From Streptomyces sp. Y2F8-2 (GTDB taxonomy: Bacteria > Actinomycetota > Actinomycetes > Streptomycetales > Streptomycetaceae): a stretch of DNA of 64,000 nucleotides. The notes under the pieces are model-generated. The model worked only from the letters and a program-made list of their open reading frames with translations. It had not been told where the DNA came from and did not search any database. This document shows, in pieces, positions 1 to 8,429 of the stretch. The DNA lies in contig NZ_BNGS01000001.1 in NCBI RefSeq assembly GCF_014905555.1, positions 558,001-622,000 on the forward strand. The letters are read 5' to 3'. The number at the start of each line of letters is the position of its first letter. Position 1 is the first letter of the stretch. The position numbers were made by a program, and so were the translations under genes.

Positions 1-2302
1 GGGCAGGGGCACCCCGCGCACCTCGGTCGACACCCCCACCGACGTGCTGAAGCTGTCCGGCCTGAGCGGCATCGAGCCCGGCGCGCACAGCGCCCCCATG
101 CCGGTCGAGCTCGACGGCGACGGCACCGGCACCGCCCGCCTCGACCTGCACGCCGCGCAGGCCGGGCTGTTCACGAACGCCGACGTGAAGTTCCCGGTGT
201 TCGTCGACCCGACCATGAACGGCGGCTGGCTCGCCTGGACCGTCGCCTACAAGCCGTACCCGAACTCGAGCTTCTGGGACGGCACCAACTTCTCCTCCGG
301 CACCTCCGACGCCCGCGTCGGCTTCGAGAACGAGACCGGCGGCACCGCCCGCTCCTTCTGGCGGATGAAGTTCGACACCAGCATCGAGGGCGCGGACGTC
401 TCCAAGGCCACCTTCAAGGTGCTCAACAACCACTCCTGGTCGTGCACCACCCGTGACTTCCAGTTCTGGCTGACCGGGGCCATCTCGTCGGGCACCACCT
501 GGAACAAGCAGCCGAGCTGGTCCACGCAGCTGGACCACCACTCCTTCGCGCACGGCTGGTCCTCCAGCTCCTGCCCCGACGACTACGAGGCGTTCCCGGT
601 GACGGCCGGCGCGCAGAAGGCCGCCGAGGGCGGCTGGTCGAACATCACCTTCGGCATGCGCGCGAGCAGCGAGTCGGACGTGCAGACGTGGCGCAAGTTC
701 CAGGCGACCAGCGCCACCCTCGAGGTCGTCTACAACCGGCCGCCCTCCGAGCCCACCGGTGGCAAGACCACGCCGGGCGGTACCTGCTCCGTCGGCGGCT
801 CGGGCGTGACCGTCGGCAAGACCAACATCGTGCTGTCGGCCAACGCCAAGGATGCCGACGGCAACCTCAGCAAGCTGCGCTTCCGCTTCTGGAAGACCGG
901 CGGCACGGTCCCGTCCGGCTGGCTGGTCACTCCCAACTCCAGCGGAACCGCCACCTACACCGTGCCCGCCACGTTCCCGCTGGAGGACAAGACCACCTAC
1001 TCGTGGGACGTGCGCGCGGAGGACTCCGGCGGCCTGACCTCCTCGTACTTCCCTCCCGGCACCGACCCGTGCCGGCTCAACATCGACGCCAGCGCCCCGC
1101 CGCAGCCCACCGTCGACAGCGACAACTTCCCCGCGGCCACGCCCGACGGGCAGACCTGGTCCACGGTCAAGTTCGGCGACCATGGGGCGGTGACCTTCAC
1201 CTCCGAGGGCGCGACGAAGTTCCGCTGGTCCTTCGAGGGCAACAACCCGGTCTACGTGAACGCCACCAACGGCACCGCGACCGTCGACCCGATGTTCCCC
1301 GCGCACGCCGGGCCGAACACGCTCCAGGTGTACGCCTACGACGCCGCCGGCAACGCCAGCCAGCGCACCGACTACACCTTCTACGTGCCGCCGCGGGACA
1401 CCGCCGACGGCCCCATGGACACCGGCGGTGACGCCAAGCCGGATCTGCTGATCGTCGACGCCAACGGCAACCTGCGCAACTGCGTCGGCGGCGACGACGG
1501 CGACCTGTACAACTGCCTGGTCGGGTCCTACGACAGCACCAAGCCGAAGGACCAGCAGGCCGACCCACAGGGCCACTGGTTCGACCCGGCCACCGGCAAG
1601 GCCGCCCTGATCACGCACTACCAGGACGCCTACCCCGGCGACGGCTCCACCGACCTGTTCGCAGCCACCCCCGACGGGCACTTCTACCTCTACCCCGGCG
1701 ACGGCTACGGCAGCTACGACGTCTCCCAGCGCCTGGAGGTCCGCCTCCCGTCGAACGCCCCCGCGCCCTCGACGTGGACCCAGATCAAGGCCGTCGGCGA
1801 CATCACCGGCGACAAGCTGCCCGACCTGGTGCTGCGGGCCGGCACCGCCTTCTGGACCCTGTCCGGCTACACCGGTGCCACCTTCCAGACCGCGACCTTG
1901 ATGGAGGGCACCGCCTGGGCCCGCCGGGAGATCGTCAACGTCACCGACATCAGCGGCGACAACACGCCCGACCTGCTGTGGCGCAACCTGGACAACGGCA
2001 ACATGTACGACCGCCAGGGCAAGCCGGGTGCCGTCACCGGCAGCGTCGACCTCGAGTCGCTGAAGCTGGCCGCCAACTCGCTGACCGGGAAGGACGAGTC
2101 CTACGGCACCGGCTGGGACGAGGCCGGCGTGCCGACGGCCATCGGCATCCCGGACGTCAACCAGGACGGCATCCCCGACATCTGGGCCCGCTTCGCCTCC
2201 GACGGCTACACGCGGATCTACCACCCGTCGCGGACGAACACCAACGCTGCGGTGAGGGTCGTCCTGTCGGTGAACTGGAACACGATCAAGGCCTTCGGCT
2301 GA
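1..2302 (+). CDS. Secreted FG-GAP/VCBS repeat protein, 5' end outside window
   Basis: The reading frame is open from base 2, so the start and any signal peptide lie upstream. About 766 residues are visible. The first third (ending near SATLEVVYNRPP) resembles the DNRLRE-type beta-sandwich found in large actinobacterial surface and secreted proteins. The middle contains two Ig/FN3-like stretches rich in Gly, Thr and Ser (near TNIVLSANAKDADGNLSKL). The C-terminal third has at least four FG-GAP/VCBS-like repeats with calcium-loop patterns: GGDAKPDLLI, ITGDKLPDLVL, ISGDNTPDLLW and VNQDGIPDIWA. An extracellular structural or binding protein is likely, but no catalytic motif is visible and the substrate cannot be predicted. 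A 13-bp hairpin follows the stop codon. Confidence 0.85.
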   Translation, partial: GRGTPRTSVDTPTDVLKLSGLSGIEPGAHSAPMPVELDGDGTGTARLDLHAAQAGLFTNADVKFPVFVDPTMNGGWLAWTVAYKPYPNSSFWDGTNFSSGTSDARVGFENETGGTARSFWRMKFDTSIEGADVSKATFKVLNNHSWSCTTRDFQFWLTGAISSGTTWNKQPSWSTQLDHHSFAHGWSSSSCPDDYEAFPVTAGAQKAAEGGWSNITFGMRASSESDVQTWRKFQATSATLEVVYNRPPSEPTGGKTTPGGTCSVGGSGVTVGKTNIVLSANAKDADGNLSKLRFRFWKTGGTVPSGWLVTPNSSGTATYTVPATFPLEDKTTYSWDVRAEDSGGLTSSYFPPGTDPCRLNIDASAPPQPTVDSDNFPAATPDGQTWSTVKFGDHGAVTFTSEGATKFRWSFEGNNPVYVNATNGTATVDPMFPAHAGPNTLQVYAYDAAGNASQRTDYTFYVPPRDTADGPMDTGGDAKPDLLIVDANGNLRNCVGGDDGDLYNCLVGSYDSTKPKDQQADPQGHWFDPATGKAALITHYQDAYPGDGSTDLFAATPDGHFYLYPGDGYGSYDVSQRLEVRLPSNAPAPSTWTQIKAVGDITGDKLPDLVLRAGTAFWTLSGYTGATFQTATLMEGTAWARREIVNVTDISGDNTPDLLWRNLDNGNMYDRQGKPGAVTGSVDLESLKLAANSLTGKDESYGTGWDEAGVPTAIGIPDVNQDGIPDIWARFASDGYTRIYHPSRTNTNAAVRVVLSVNWNTIKAFG

Positions 2303-2323
2303 CGGTCGGCTCCGTTACCTCGC

Positions 2324-2354
2324 GTGAGCCCCGGCACCCTGTGCCGGGGCTCAC
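2324..2354. terminator. Bidirectional hairpin terminator
   Basis: Perfect 13-bp stem (2324-2336 with 2342-2354) and a 5-nt loop between two convergent genes. The right arm covers the stop codon of the minus-strand gene ending at 2351. There is no long T-tract, as is usual in Streptomyces. Confidence 0.75.
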
Positions 2355-2779
2355 CCCGTTTCCCGAGTCCGCCGGCTCAGCCAGTCCCCGCTCTCGATCA
2401 GCCTGCCCCGCCGCCGCAGGCGGGTCGCGACGGCGGGGGCGGCCAGGTACACCCAGGCCCGTACGGTCCTGCCGTCCGCGGCGGTCACCTCCCGCTGCAC
2501 CCGCTCGTAGAGGCTGCGCGGATCACCCGGCACGTATTCCTCCAGGCGGTCCAGCAGGACGAGGAGACCGTCGTACGCCTCGGGCCGGGCGGTGACGATC
2601 TCGCCCGTGACCGTGCCGCCGTCCGCGTCCGCCACCGCGTAGGGGTAGCCGGGCCCTTCGTACAGCACCGCACCCGGCAGCAGGCCCGGCTCCTCGGAGC
2701 CGGTGCGGCCGTGCAGGAAGAGGGCGTGGTTGTGCTCGCCCGGGCGCAGCGTCCCGTAGACGAAGAACGGCAGTCTCAC
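2351..2779 (-). CDS. Gamma-glutamylcyclotransferase (AIG2-like) family protein
   Basis: 142 residues. The protein opens with FFVYGTLRPGEHNHALF, the nucleotide-loop-like YGTLrxG signature of the GGCT/AIG2 fold. It is followed by PGYPYAV and by an acidic helix with a likely catalytic Glu (LDRLEEYVPG). Family members convert gamma-glutamyl amino acids or gamma-glutamylamines to 5-oxoproline in the cytoplasm, and the exact substrate cannot be read from sequence. It is a single-gene unit, convergent with the FG-GAP gene and divergent from the M4 protease. The C-terminal 25 residues are Arg-rich and less conserved in type. Confidence 0.85.
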   Translation of the reverse strand: MRLPFFVYGTLRPGEHNHALFLHGRTGSEEPGLLPGAVLYEGPGYPYAVADADGGTVTGEIVTARPEAYDGLLVLLDRLEEYVPGDPRSLYERVQREVTAADGRTVRAWVYLAAPAVATRLRRRGRLIESGDWLSRRTRETG

Positions 2780-2921
2780 AGAACCGATTCTTCCCCCTCA
2801 CACATCTCCCCGGCTGCTCCATGGACATGACATGCCCTGGACCCTTCAATCGGAGGGACGCCAGGGGGTTCCCCGCCCCTGCCCTCCCCACGCGCCCCCG
2901 GGCGCCTTCCCTAGGAGACCG

Positions 2922-4574
2922 ATGAGCCGGATACGGCCTGCCCGAGGTTCCCGTCTCACCGCGGCCGGCACCGCCGCGACCGCCGCCGCCCTGCTGGCCG
3001 CCGCACTCGCCCCGGCCCCCGCCGCCGAGGCGGCCGCCAGACCCAGCCGGTCCACCGTGATCCGCGACGCCGCGGCGGTGCTGGTGCGCGAGGCCGCCCG
3101 CCTGGGCCTGACACCGGCGCAGGGCACGAACGTACGGGACGTCGTCGTGGACCCGGACGGCAGCCGGCATGTGCGTTATGACCGGACCTTTCGTCAGCTG
3201 CCCGTCGTCGGCGGCGACTTCGTGCTCCACCTGGCGCCCGACGGGTCGTACCGCAGCGCCGACCGGGCCACCAGGCGCGACATCTCCCTGCCGACCATCA
3301 CCCCGGCCGTGAAGGCCCCCAAGGCCGCCGACCTCGCCACCGCCGCGCTGCGCGCCGCGAACGCCGGGGAGTTGCTCAAGCACCTGACCGCCAGGCCGCA
3401 GCTCGTCGTCGACGCGCTGCACGGCGCGCCCCGGCTGGCCTGGCGCACCGAGGTCACCGGGCAGGACACGCTCGGCAACCCGGTCGCGCGCACCGTGGTC
3501 ACGGACGCCGGCACCGGGCGGCAGATCGACGCCTGGGACAGCATCGAGACGGCGACCGGTGACGGCAAGTCCCTCTACAGCGGGACGGTTCCGCTTGAGA
3601 CGACGCAGTCCGGGTCGGCGTACCAGCTCAAGGACCCCACGCGGGGCGGCACGTACACGGGCGACGCCGAGAACAAGACCGACCTGTGCTTCCTCACCAC
3701 CATCTGCGTCAGCCGCGCCCCCGCCACCCTCTTCACCGACTCCGACAACCACTGGGGTTCGGGCACGGTGTCGGACCGCTCCTCCGCGGCGGTGGACGCG
3801 CAGTACGGCACCGACGTGACCTGGGACTACTACAAGAACGTGCACGGCCGCAGCGGCATCGCGGGCGACGGCAAGGGCTCCTACAACCGCGTCCACTACG
3901 GCACGAACTACAACAACGCCTTCTGGGACGACAACTGCTTCTGCATGACGTACGGCGACGGTGACGGCACGGCGCTCGGGCCGCTGGTGGCGCTGGACGT
4001 GGCCGGGCACGAGATGACGCACGGCGTGACGTCCAAGACGGCGGCGCTGGCGTACTCCGGGGAGTCGGGCGGGCTGAACGAGGCCACCTCCGACATCTTC
4101 GGAACGCTGGTGGAGTGGTACGCGAACAACGCCTCCGACCCCGGTGACTACCTGATCGGCGAGAAGATCGTCCGCTCGGGCTTCGGCAAGTCGGCGCTGC
4201 GCTACATGGACAAGCCGTCCAAGGACGTCAACTCGGCCGACTGCTGGAGCAGTTCGGTGGGCAACCTGGACGTGCACTACTCGTCCGGCGTCGCGAACCA
4301 CTTCGCGTACCTGCTCGCGGAGGGCAGCGGCGCCAAGACCCTCAACGGCGTCGCCTACGACTCCCCCACCTGCAACGGCTCCACGGTGACGGGCATCGGC
4401 CGGGACAAGCTCGGCAAGATCTGGTACCGGGCGCTCACCGTCTACATGACGTCCTCCACGAACTACGCGGGCGCCCGCACGGCGACGCTGAACGCGGCGA
4501 AGGACCTCTACGGGGCGGGGAGCACGGAGTACAACGCCGTGGCGGCGGCCTGGAGCGCCGTGAACGTCGGCTGA
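2922..4574 (+). CDS. Secreted M4 family (thermolysin-like) metallopeptidase
   Basis: 550 residues from ATG 2922, which follows TAGGAGA; the in-frame codons upstream lack a ribosome-binding site. A signal peptide spans about residues 1-35 (Arg-rich n-region, Ala-rich core, cut after PAAEA). Residues ~40-200 form the FTP/PepSY-type propeptide that keeps the enzyme inactive until secretion. The catalytic domain carries the zinc motif HEMTH (His363, Glu364, His367) and third ligand Glu387 in GGLNEATSD, and an M4 C-terminal helical domain follows. The enzyme is an extracellular neutral protease acting before hydrophobic residues. It is monocistronic, with a hairpin 20 nt after the stop. Confidence 0.95.
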   Translation: MSRIRPARGSRLTAAGTAATAAALLAAALAPAPAAEAAARPSRSTVIRDAAAVLVREAARLGLTPAQGTNVRDVVVDPDGSRHVRYDRTFRQLPVVGGDFVLHLAPDGSYRSADRATRRDISLPTITPAVKAPKAADLATAALRAANAGELLKHLTARPQLVVDALHGAPRLAWRTEVTGQDTLGNPVARTVVTDAGTGRQIDAWDSIETATGDGKSLYSGTVPLETTQSGSAYQLKDPTRGGTYTGDAENKTDLCFLTTICVSRAPATLFTDSDNHWGSGTVSDRSSAAVDAQYGTDVTWDYYKNVHGRSGIAGDGKGSYNRVHYGTNYNNAFWDDNCFCMTYGDGDGTALGPLVALDVAGHEMTHGVTSKTAALAYSGESGGLNEATSDIFGTLVEWYANNASDPGDYLIGEKIVRSGFGKSALRYMDKPSKDVNSADCWSSSVGNLDVHYSSGVANHFAYLLAEGSGAKTLNGVAYDSPTCNGSTVTGIGRDKLGKIWYRALTVYMTSSTNYAGARTATLNAAKDLYGAGSTEYNAVAAAWSAVNVG

Positions 4575-4593
4575 GGGAAATACGGTGGCGGGC

Positions 4594-4625
4594 CGGGTGC
4601 CGCCCTGCCTACGCTGCGGCACCCG
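4594..4625 (+). terminator. Hairpin after the M4 protease gene
   Basis: Perfect 10-bp stem (4594-4603 with 4616-4625), extended by weaker pairing outside, loop 12 nt. It sits between the protease stop and the next start at 4651, so it could end protease transcription or act in the leader of the phosphotransferase. Confidence 0.55.
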
Positions 4626-4650
4626 ACCGCCGTACTTCCGCTGGAGACCG

Positions 4651-5580
4651 ATGCCCGCCGCGAAGATGCACGCCGACGAACTGGACGTGGACACCGCGCT
4701 GGTGCGCCGGCTGGTCGCCGGGCAGTTCCCTCGGTGGGCCGGGCTGCCGGTCACCGAGGTGCCGTCGGCCGGGACGGACAACGCCATGTACCGGCTGGGC
4801 GACGACATGGTCGTACGGCTGCCCCGGCGGCCCGGCGGGGCGCGGCAGGTGGACAAGGAGCAGCGCTGGCTGCCGCTGCTGGCCCCGCATCTGCCGCTGA
4901 CCGTCCCGGTGCCGCTCGGCAGGGGCGCCCCGGCACCCGGGTACGCGCATCCGTGGTCGGTGCTGCGCTGGCTGGACGGCGGGAACGCGTACGACGACCC
5001 GATCACCGAACTCGGCGACGCAGCCGTGGAGTTGGGTCGTTTCGTGGTGGCCTTGCGGCGGGTCGACGCGAGCGGCGGCCCGATGTCCTGGCGGGGCGGC
5101 CCGGTGGCGGCGAACGACGCGTACGTCCGTGCGGCCATCCGCGACCTGGGCGCGGACGGCACGGTGGACGCCGCCGCGGCGACGGCACTGTGGGAGGAGG
5201 TCGTCCGGCTCCCGCAGTGGGAGGGCGATCCGGTCTGGCTGCACGGGGACCTGCTGCCCGGGAACCTGCTCACGACCGCGGGCCGGCTCACCGCGGTGAT
5301 CGACTTCGGGGGCCTGGGCGTGGGCGACCCGGCGGCCGACACCCTGGCCGCGTGGGCGGTCTTCACCCACGGCACCCGAGACCGGTTCCGCGAGGCGGCC
5401 GCCGTGGACGACGCGACCTGGGCCCGGGGCCGGGGTTGGGCCCTGTGCTTCGGCCTGATGGCGGAGCACTACTACCGGGAGACCAATCCTGTCCTGGCGG
5501 CGGTGGGGCACCGGGCGGTGACCGAGGCGCTGGCGGACCGGGGCTTCCTGGCGGCGCAGCGGACGGCATCCGGCGCCTGA
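4651..5580 (+). CDS. APH-type aminoglycoside/choline phosphotransferase family protein
   Basis: 309 residues from ATG 4651, preceded by GGAGA four bases upstream. The upstream in-frame extension crosses the hairpin and has no ribosome-binding site. Kinase-fold motifs are present: the catalytic-loop Brenner motif VWLHGDLLPGNLL (catalytic Asp, Asn) and the DFG-like metal-binding VIDFGGLGVGDPAAD. This group (APH/ChoK, PF01636) phosphorylates small hydroxylated molecules; many Streptomyces members are housekeeping kinases and not resistance enzymes. The substrate is unknown. It is monocistronic, and a 263-bp non-coding stretch follows. Confidence 0.85.
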   Translation: MPAAKMHADELDVDTALVRRLVAGQFPRWAGLPVTEVPSAGTDNAMYRLGDDMVVRLPRRPGGARQVDKEQRWLPLLAPHLPLTVPVPLGRGAPAPGYAHPWSVLRWLDGGNAYDDPITELGDAAVELGRFVVALRRVDASGGPMSWRGGPVAANDAYVRAAIRDLGADGTVDAAAATALWEEVVRLPQWEGDPVWLHGDLLPGNLLTTAGRLTAVIDFGGLGVGDPAADTLAAWAVFTHGTRDRFREAAAVDDATWARGRGWALCFGLMAEHYYRETNPVLAAVGHRAVTEALADRGFLAAQRTASGA

Positions 5581-5843
5581 CGACCGGTCACCCGTTCACC
5601 AGTGCCTGTTCACCACCCCCGTTCACCCTGGGGTGTTCTTCCCTCACTCGCCGCCCCCGCGCCGCTGACCTGCCAAAACGTCGCCGCCGACGACTTCGGC
5701 GGGCACCCGTTCACCGCATTCCTGACACACCGTCAGCGAGCGGCCGCGCTCCGCTGCCCTTTTCCTCGACAGTGCGAGGACACGACCGACACAGCGGCAC
5801 GCCGGTGAGGCCGCGGGCCGTGTCCCGCCCGAGGAGCACCACG

Positions 5844-6368
5844 ATGCGACGTACGGCCCGCTCGCTGACCGGCACCGCGCTCGCCCTGGCCGCCGCGGGA
5901 CTCGCCGCCGCGCCCGCGTACGGCGGTGAGACCGGGAGGCTGGAGGTCTTCCCCTCCATGGCCGTGCCCGGGAGCGTGGTCACCGTCAACACGGCGGCGT
6001 GCGGCGCGGACGGCTCCGCGGCGGGCGACGCCACCGCGGTCGGCGGCGGCACGTTCACGCTCGCGCCCAGCACGCACGAGCAGGACGTGATCGGCCGGTT
6101 CCGGGTGCCGCCCAGCGCGCAGCCGGGGACGTACGAGATCGTCGCCACGTGCTCCGGAGGCCGGCGGGCCAGGGTGACCGGCGACCTGACGGTCACCCTC
6201 AGCGCGGCCAAGGATCAGACGCGTCCGCGAGGAAGCGTGAAGACGGGGGTCGGCGGTGCACTCGGCCCCGACCCCGTGCGGACCGCGGCCGGTGTGACGG
6301 CGCTCGCCGTCGCCGCCGCGGGCGGTACCTGGCTCCTGCATCGCCGAATGAGAGGCGACGGGATCTGA
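5844..6368 (+). CDS. Secreted, C-terminally anchored protein paired with sortase
   Basis: 174 residues from ATG 5844 behind GAGGAG. It has an N-terminal signal peptide (RRTARSLTGTALALAAAGLAAAPAYGG), then an Ig-like beta domain with two Cys (TAACGADGS and IVATCSGG) that could form a disulfide. The C-terminus has a hydrophobic helix (VTALAVAAAGGTWLL) with a short basic tail HRRMRGDGI. This is the layout of a wall-anchored protein, but no LPXTG-like pentapeptide is visible before the helix. The gene lies 114 bp upstream of a class F sortase, a common pairing in Streptomyces. Its function beyond that is unknown. Confidence 0.8.
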   Translation: MRRTARSLTGTALALAAAGLAAAPAYGGETGRLEVFPSMAVPGSVVTVNTAACGADGSAAGDATAVGGGTFTLAPSTHEQDVIGRFRVPPSAQPGTYEIVATCSGGRRARVTGDLTVTLSAAKDQTRPRGSVKTGVGGALGPDPVRTAAGVTALAVAAAGGTWLLHRRMRGDGI

Positions 6369-6409
6369 CGGACACCTCCGCTGTCCGTCGCCGGTACCGC
6401 CGTCCCCGT

Positions 6410-6449
6410 CCCCCTCCGGGTCCGACTGCCCCTCGCGGCCCGGAGGGGG
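6410..6449 (+). terminator. Hairpin between secreted protein and sortase genes
   Basis: Perfect 11-bp GC stem (6410-6420 with 6439-6449) with an 18-nt loop, 30 nt before the sortase start. It may partly terminate transcription and lower sortase expression relative to its partner. Confidence 0.4.
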
Positions 6450-6482
6450 TCCGGGGCCCCGCCTTCCCGGAAGGAGCTTCGT

Positions 6483-7103
6483 GTGCACAAGGTCGGTAAC
6501 GCCGCGATAGCGTCCGTCACGGCGGTCTCCCTCTGCTCCGGCGCCTGGCTGCTGCACAGCGCCTACCGGAGCGACGCTCCCCCTCAACCCTCGGCCGCCC
6601 AGGGCGCCGTGGAGCCGGACCGTGAGGGCTCCGCCGCGCCCGCGCTGCCGCCCTCCCCGCCCGACCGCATCCGCATACCCTCGATCCACGTGGACGCCCC
6701 GCTGATGGGCCTGAGGCTGACCAGCGCGGGCAGCCTGGACGTCCCGCCCGCCGACGACAAGAACCTCGCCGGCTGGTACGAGGCCGGCACCATGCCCGGC
6801 GAGACCGGCACCGCGATCGTCGCCGGGCACGTCGACAACACCCGGGGCCCGGCGGTCTTCTACGACCTGGGCGCCCTGAGCAAGGGCAGCACGATCGAGA
6901 TCGGCCGCCGCGACGGCTCGACCGCCCTGTTCACCGTGGACGCGGTCGAGGTCTACGCCGCGCGGAACTTCCCCGACGACAAGGTGTACGGCGCGGCGGG
7001 GCGCCCCGAGCTACGGGTGATCACCTGCGGCGGCGGCTACTCGAAGACAACGGGCTACCAGGGCAACGTGGTCGTCTTCGCCCACCTGACGGGCAGCCGC
7101 TGA
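6483..7103 (+). CDS. Class F sortase
   Basis: 206 residues from GTG 6483 behind GGAAGGAG. An N-terminal hydrophobic segment (residues ~5-22) acts as signal/anchor and is followed by a Pro/Ala linker and the sortase beta-barrel (PDRIRIPSIHVDAPLMGL). The catalytic triad is readable: His116 (IVAGHVDN), Cys182 (LRVITCGGGY) and Arg or equivalent near the C-terminus. The lengths and the ITCGG motif fit class F (SrtF-like) enzymes of actinobacteria, whose substrates are poorly known. Its likely client is the membrane-tailed protein encoded directly upstream. Confidence 0.9.
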   Translation: MHKVGNAAIASVTAVSLCSGAWLLHSAYRSDAPPQPSAAQGAVEPDREGSAAPALPPSPPDRIRIPSIHVDAPLMGLRLTSAGSLDVPPADDKNLAGWYEAGTMPGETGTAIVAGHVDNTRGPAVFYDLGALSKGSTIEIGRRDGSTALFTVDAVEVYAARNFPDDKVYGAAGRPELRVITCGGGYSKTTGYQGNVVVFAHLTGSR

Positions 7104-7137
7104 ACCGCCCGGGACGGCTGCGGCACCCACCGCTCGC

Positions 7138-7920
7138 TCAGGCCGGCCACTGCTCGTACGCCAGGTTCGCGACCAGGGCGAACACCACCGTCAGCAGCAC
7201 GATCCGCACGAACCCGCTGCCCCGCTTCAGTGCCGTCCGCGCCCCGATCATGCCGCCGGCCAGGTTGAAGCCGGCCATCAGCACCGCCAGCTGCCAGAAC
7301 ACCGTGCCCTTCCACCCGAACGTGGCGAGCGCGCCCGCGTTGGTGCAGCAGTTGACGATCTTCGCGGTGGCGGAGGCGGTCACCAGGTCCAGGTGCAGCA
7401 CCGCGGTGAGCGCCAGGACGAGGAAGGTGCCGGTGCCGGGGCCGATGAGGCCGTCGTAGAAGCCGATGCCGAGGCCCGCGAGCCCGATCGCGGCGAGCAC
7501 CCGGCGTGCGGAGACCGGCCCGGTGGAGGGGGCGGTGCCGAAGGCGGGGCGCAGGATCACGAAGGCGCCGACGCCGAGCAGCACCACCATGACGACCGGC
7601 TTGAGGACGTCGGTGCTCAGCCCGGCGGCCACGAACGCCCCGGCCGTGGACCCGGCGAGCGCCGCGAGCCCGATCCGTACGGCCGTGCCCACGTCGACCG
7701 GTGTCCGGCGCGCGTACGTCACGGCCGCCCCCGTCGTCCCGACGATCGCGACGGCCTTGTTGGTGCCGAGCGCGTACGACGCCGGGGTGCCGGCGGGCAG
7801 CCCCAGCAGCAGTACGGGAAGCAGCAGCAGCCCGCCACCTCCGACCACGGCGTCGATCCAGCCGGCCGCGAGCGCGGCGAGGCACAGGGCGGCCACCAAG
7901 GTCAGCGAAATGTCGGGCAT
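7138..7920 (-). CDS. TauE/SafE family sulfite exporter-like permease
   Basis: 260 residues from ATG 7920. It has about eight transmembrane helices with the family's Gly-rich motif AGWIDAVVGGGGLLLLPVLL and ALGTNKAVAIVGTTGAAVTYAR near the start, repeated in degenerate form in the second half (GFYDGLIGPGTGTFLVLAL), as expected for the internal duplication of TauE/SafE. The family moves sulfite, sulfonates or related organosulfur anions across the membrane. Here it lies downstream of the nitrite reductase operon on the same strand but with its own 155-bp leader, so a sulfur or siroheme link is only suggestive. Confidence 0.9.
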   Translation of the reverse strand: MPDISLTLVAALCLAALAAGWIDAVVGGGGLLLLPVLLLGLPAGTPASYALGTNKAVAIVGTTGAAVTYARRTPVDVGTAVRIGLAALAGSTAGAFVAAGLSTDVLKPVVMVVLLGVGAFVILRPAFGTAPSTGPVSARRVLAAIGLAGLGIGFYDGLIGPGTGTFLVLALTAVLHLDLVTASATAKIVNCCTNAGALATFGWKGTVFWQLAVLMAGFNLAGGMIGARTALKRGSGFVRIVLLTVVFALVANLAYEQWPA

Positions 7921-7964
7921 GATCGTGACCCTAGGGACGGGATCGGTGGCCCGTCCATCCATAT

Positions 7965-8005
7965 GAGGGTCTTCTGAGGTTGCACGAGGGTCTTCCGAGG
8001 GTTGC
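7965..8005 (-). promoter_or_regulatory. 21-bp-period direct repeat upstream of the TauE/SafE gene
   Basis: Two near-identical copies of GAGGGTCTTCYGAGG-GTTGC (7965-7983 and 7986-8005; one substitution and one extra G) lie 45-85 nt upstream of the permease start. Two turns of the helix separate them, which suits a dimeric regulator or activator. The regulator is not known. Confidence 0.4.
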
Positions 8006-8018
8006 CGACGGCCCCGCA

Positions 8019-8041
8019 GCCGGGCCTGTGACCGGCCCGGC
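8019..8041 (-). terminator. Hairpin downstream of nirD
   Basis: Perfect 8-bp GC stem (8019-8026 with 8034-8041) and a 7-nt loop, 35 nt past the nirD stop on the minus strand. It is the likely end of the nitrite reductase transcript. Confidence 0.6.
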
Positions 8042-8075
8042 GGCGGACTTAAGGGAGGGGTCCTCGGCGCCGTCC

Positions 8076-8429
8076 TCAGGCGGCCCGCACCTCGTACGCC
8101 GCCACCCGGACCGTCTCGTCGTCCAGGCACTGGCCGGTCTCCAGGTCGAAGCGCTGCTTGAGCAGCGGCGAGGCGACGAAGGGGCGGCCCTGGTGGGTGC
8201 CGGTCAGCCCCCGGGAGAGGACCGCGGCGCCGCCGAAGGGGTCCCGGTTGTCGATGCCGTACAGCCGGCCAGAGCGGTCCCGGAAGAGCGCAACCTGGCG
8301 GCCGTCCGGCAGCAGTGCCGCCACGCCGCGGCCCGGGGTCAGCGTGCTCATGTCGCAGACGGGGAACCAGGTGTCCTCGTCGATCCGGAGCTCGATCTTC
8401 AGGTCGGTGGTCTCGAGTGCCAGGGTCAT
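8076..8429 (-). CDS. nirD: Nitrite reductase (NADH) small subunit NirD
   Basis: 117 residues, a Rieske-like beta domain of NirD type (TWFPVCDMSTLTPGRGVAALLPDGRQVALFR and FVASPLLKQRFDLETGQCLDD). It lacks the Cys/His Rieske cluster ligands, which is normal for NirD. With NirB it forms the cytoplasmic NADH-dependent assimilatory nitrite reductase making ammonium. Its ATG overlaps the nirB stop (ATGA), so the two are translationally coupled. Confidence 0.95.
   Translation of the reverse strand: MTLALETTDLKIELRIDEDTWFPVCDMSTLTPGRGVAALLPDGRQVALFRDRSGRLYGIDNRDPFGGAAVLSRGLTGTHQGRPFVASPLLKQRFDLETGQCLDDETVRVAAYEVRAA

Noticed and set aside
2523..5375. 950-codon open frame on the minus strand
   Set aside because: It runs antisense to the M4 protease and phosphotransferase genes, has Arg/Val/Gly-rich shadow composition and no domain; long antisense frames are usual at this GC content.
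4651..5580. Phosphotransferase considered as an antibiotic resistance gene
   Set aside because: Only the general APH fold is seen; there is no antibiotic gene cluster nearby, and such kinases are common housekeeping genes in Streptomyces.
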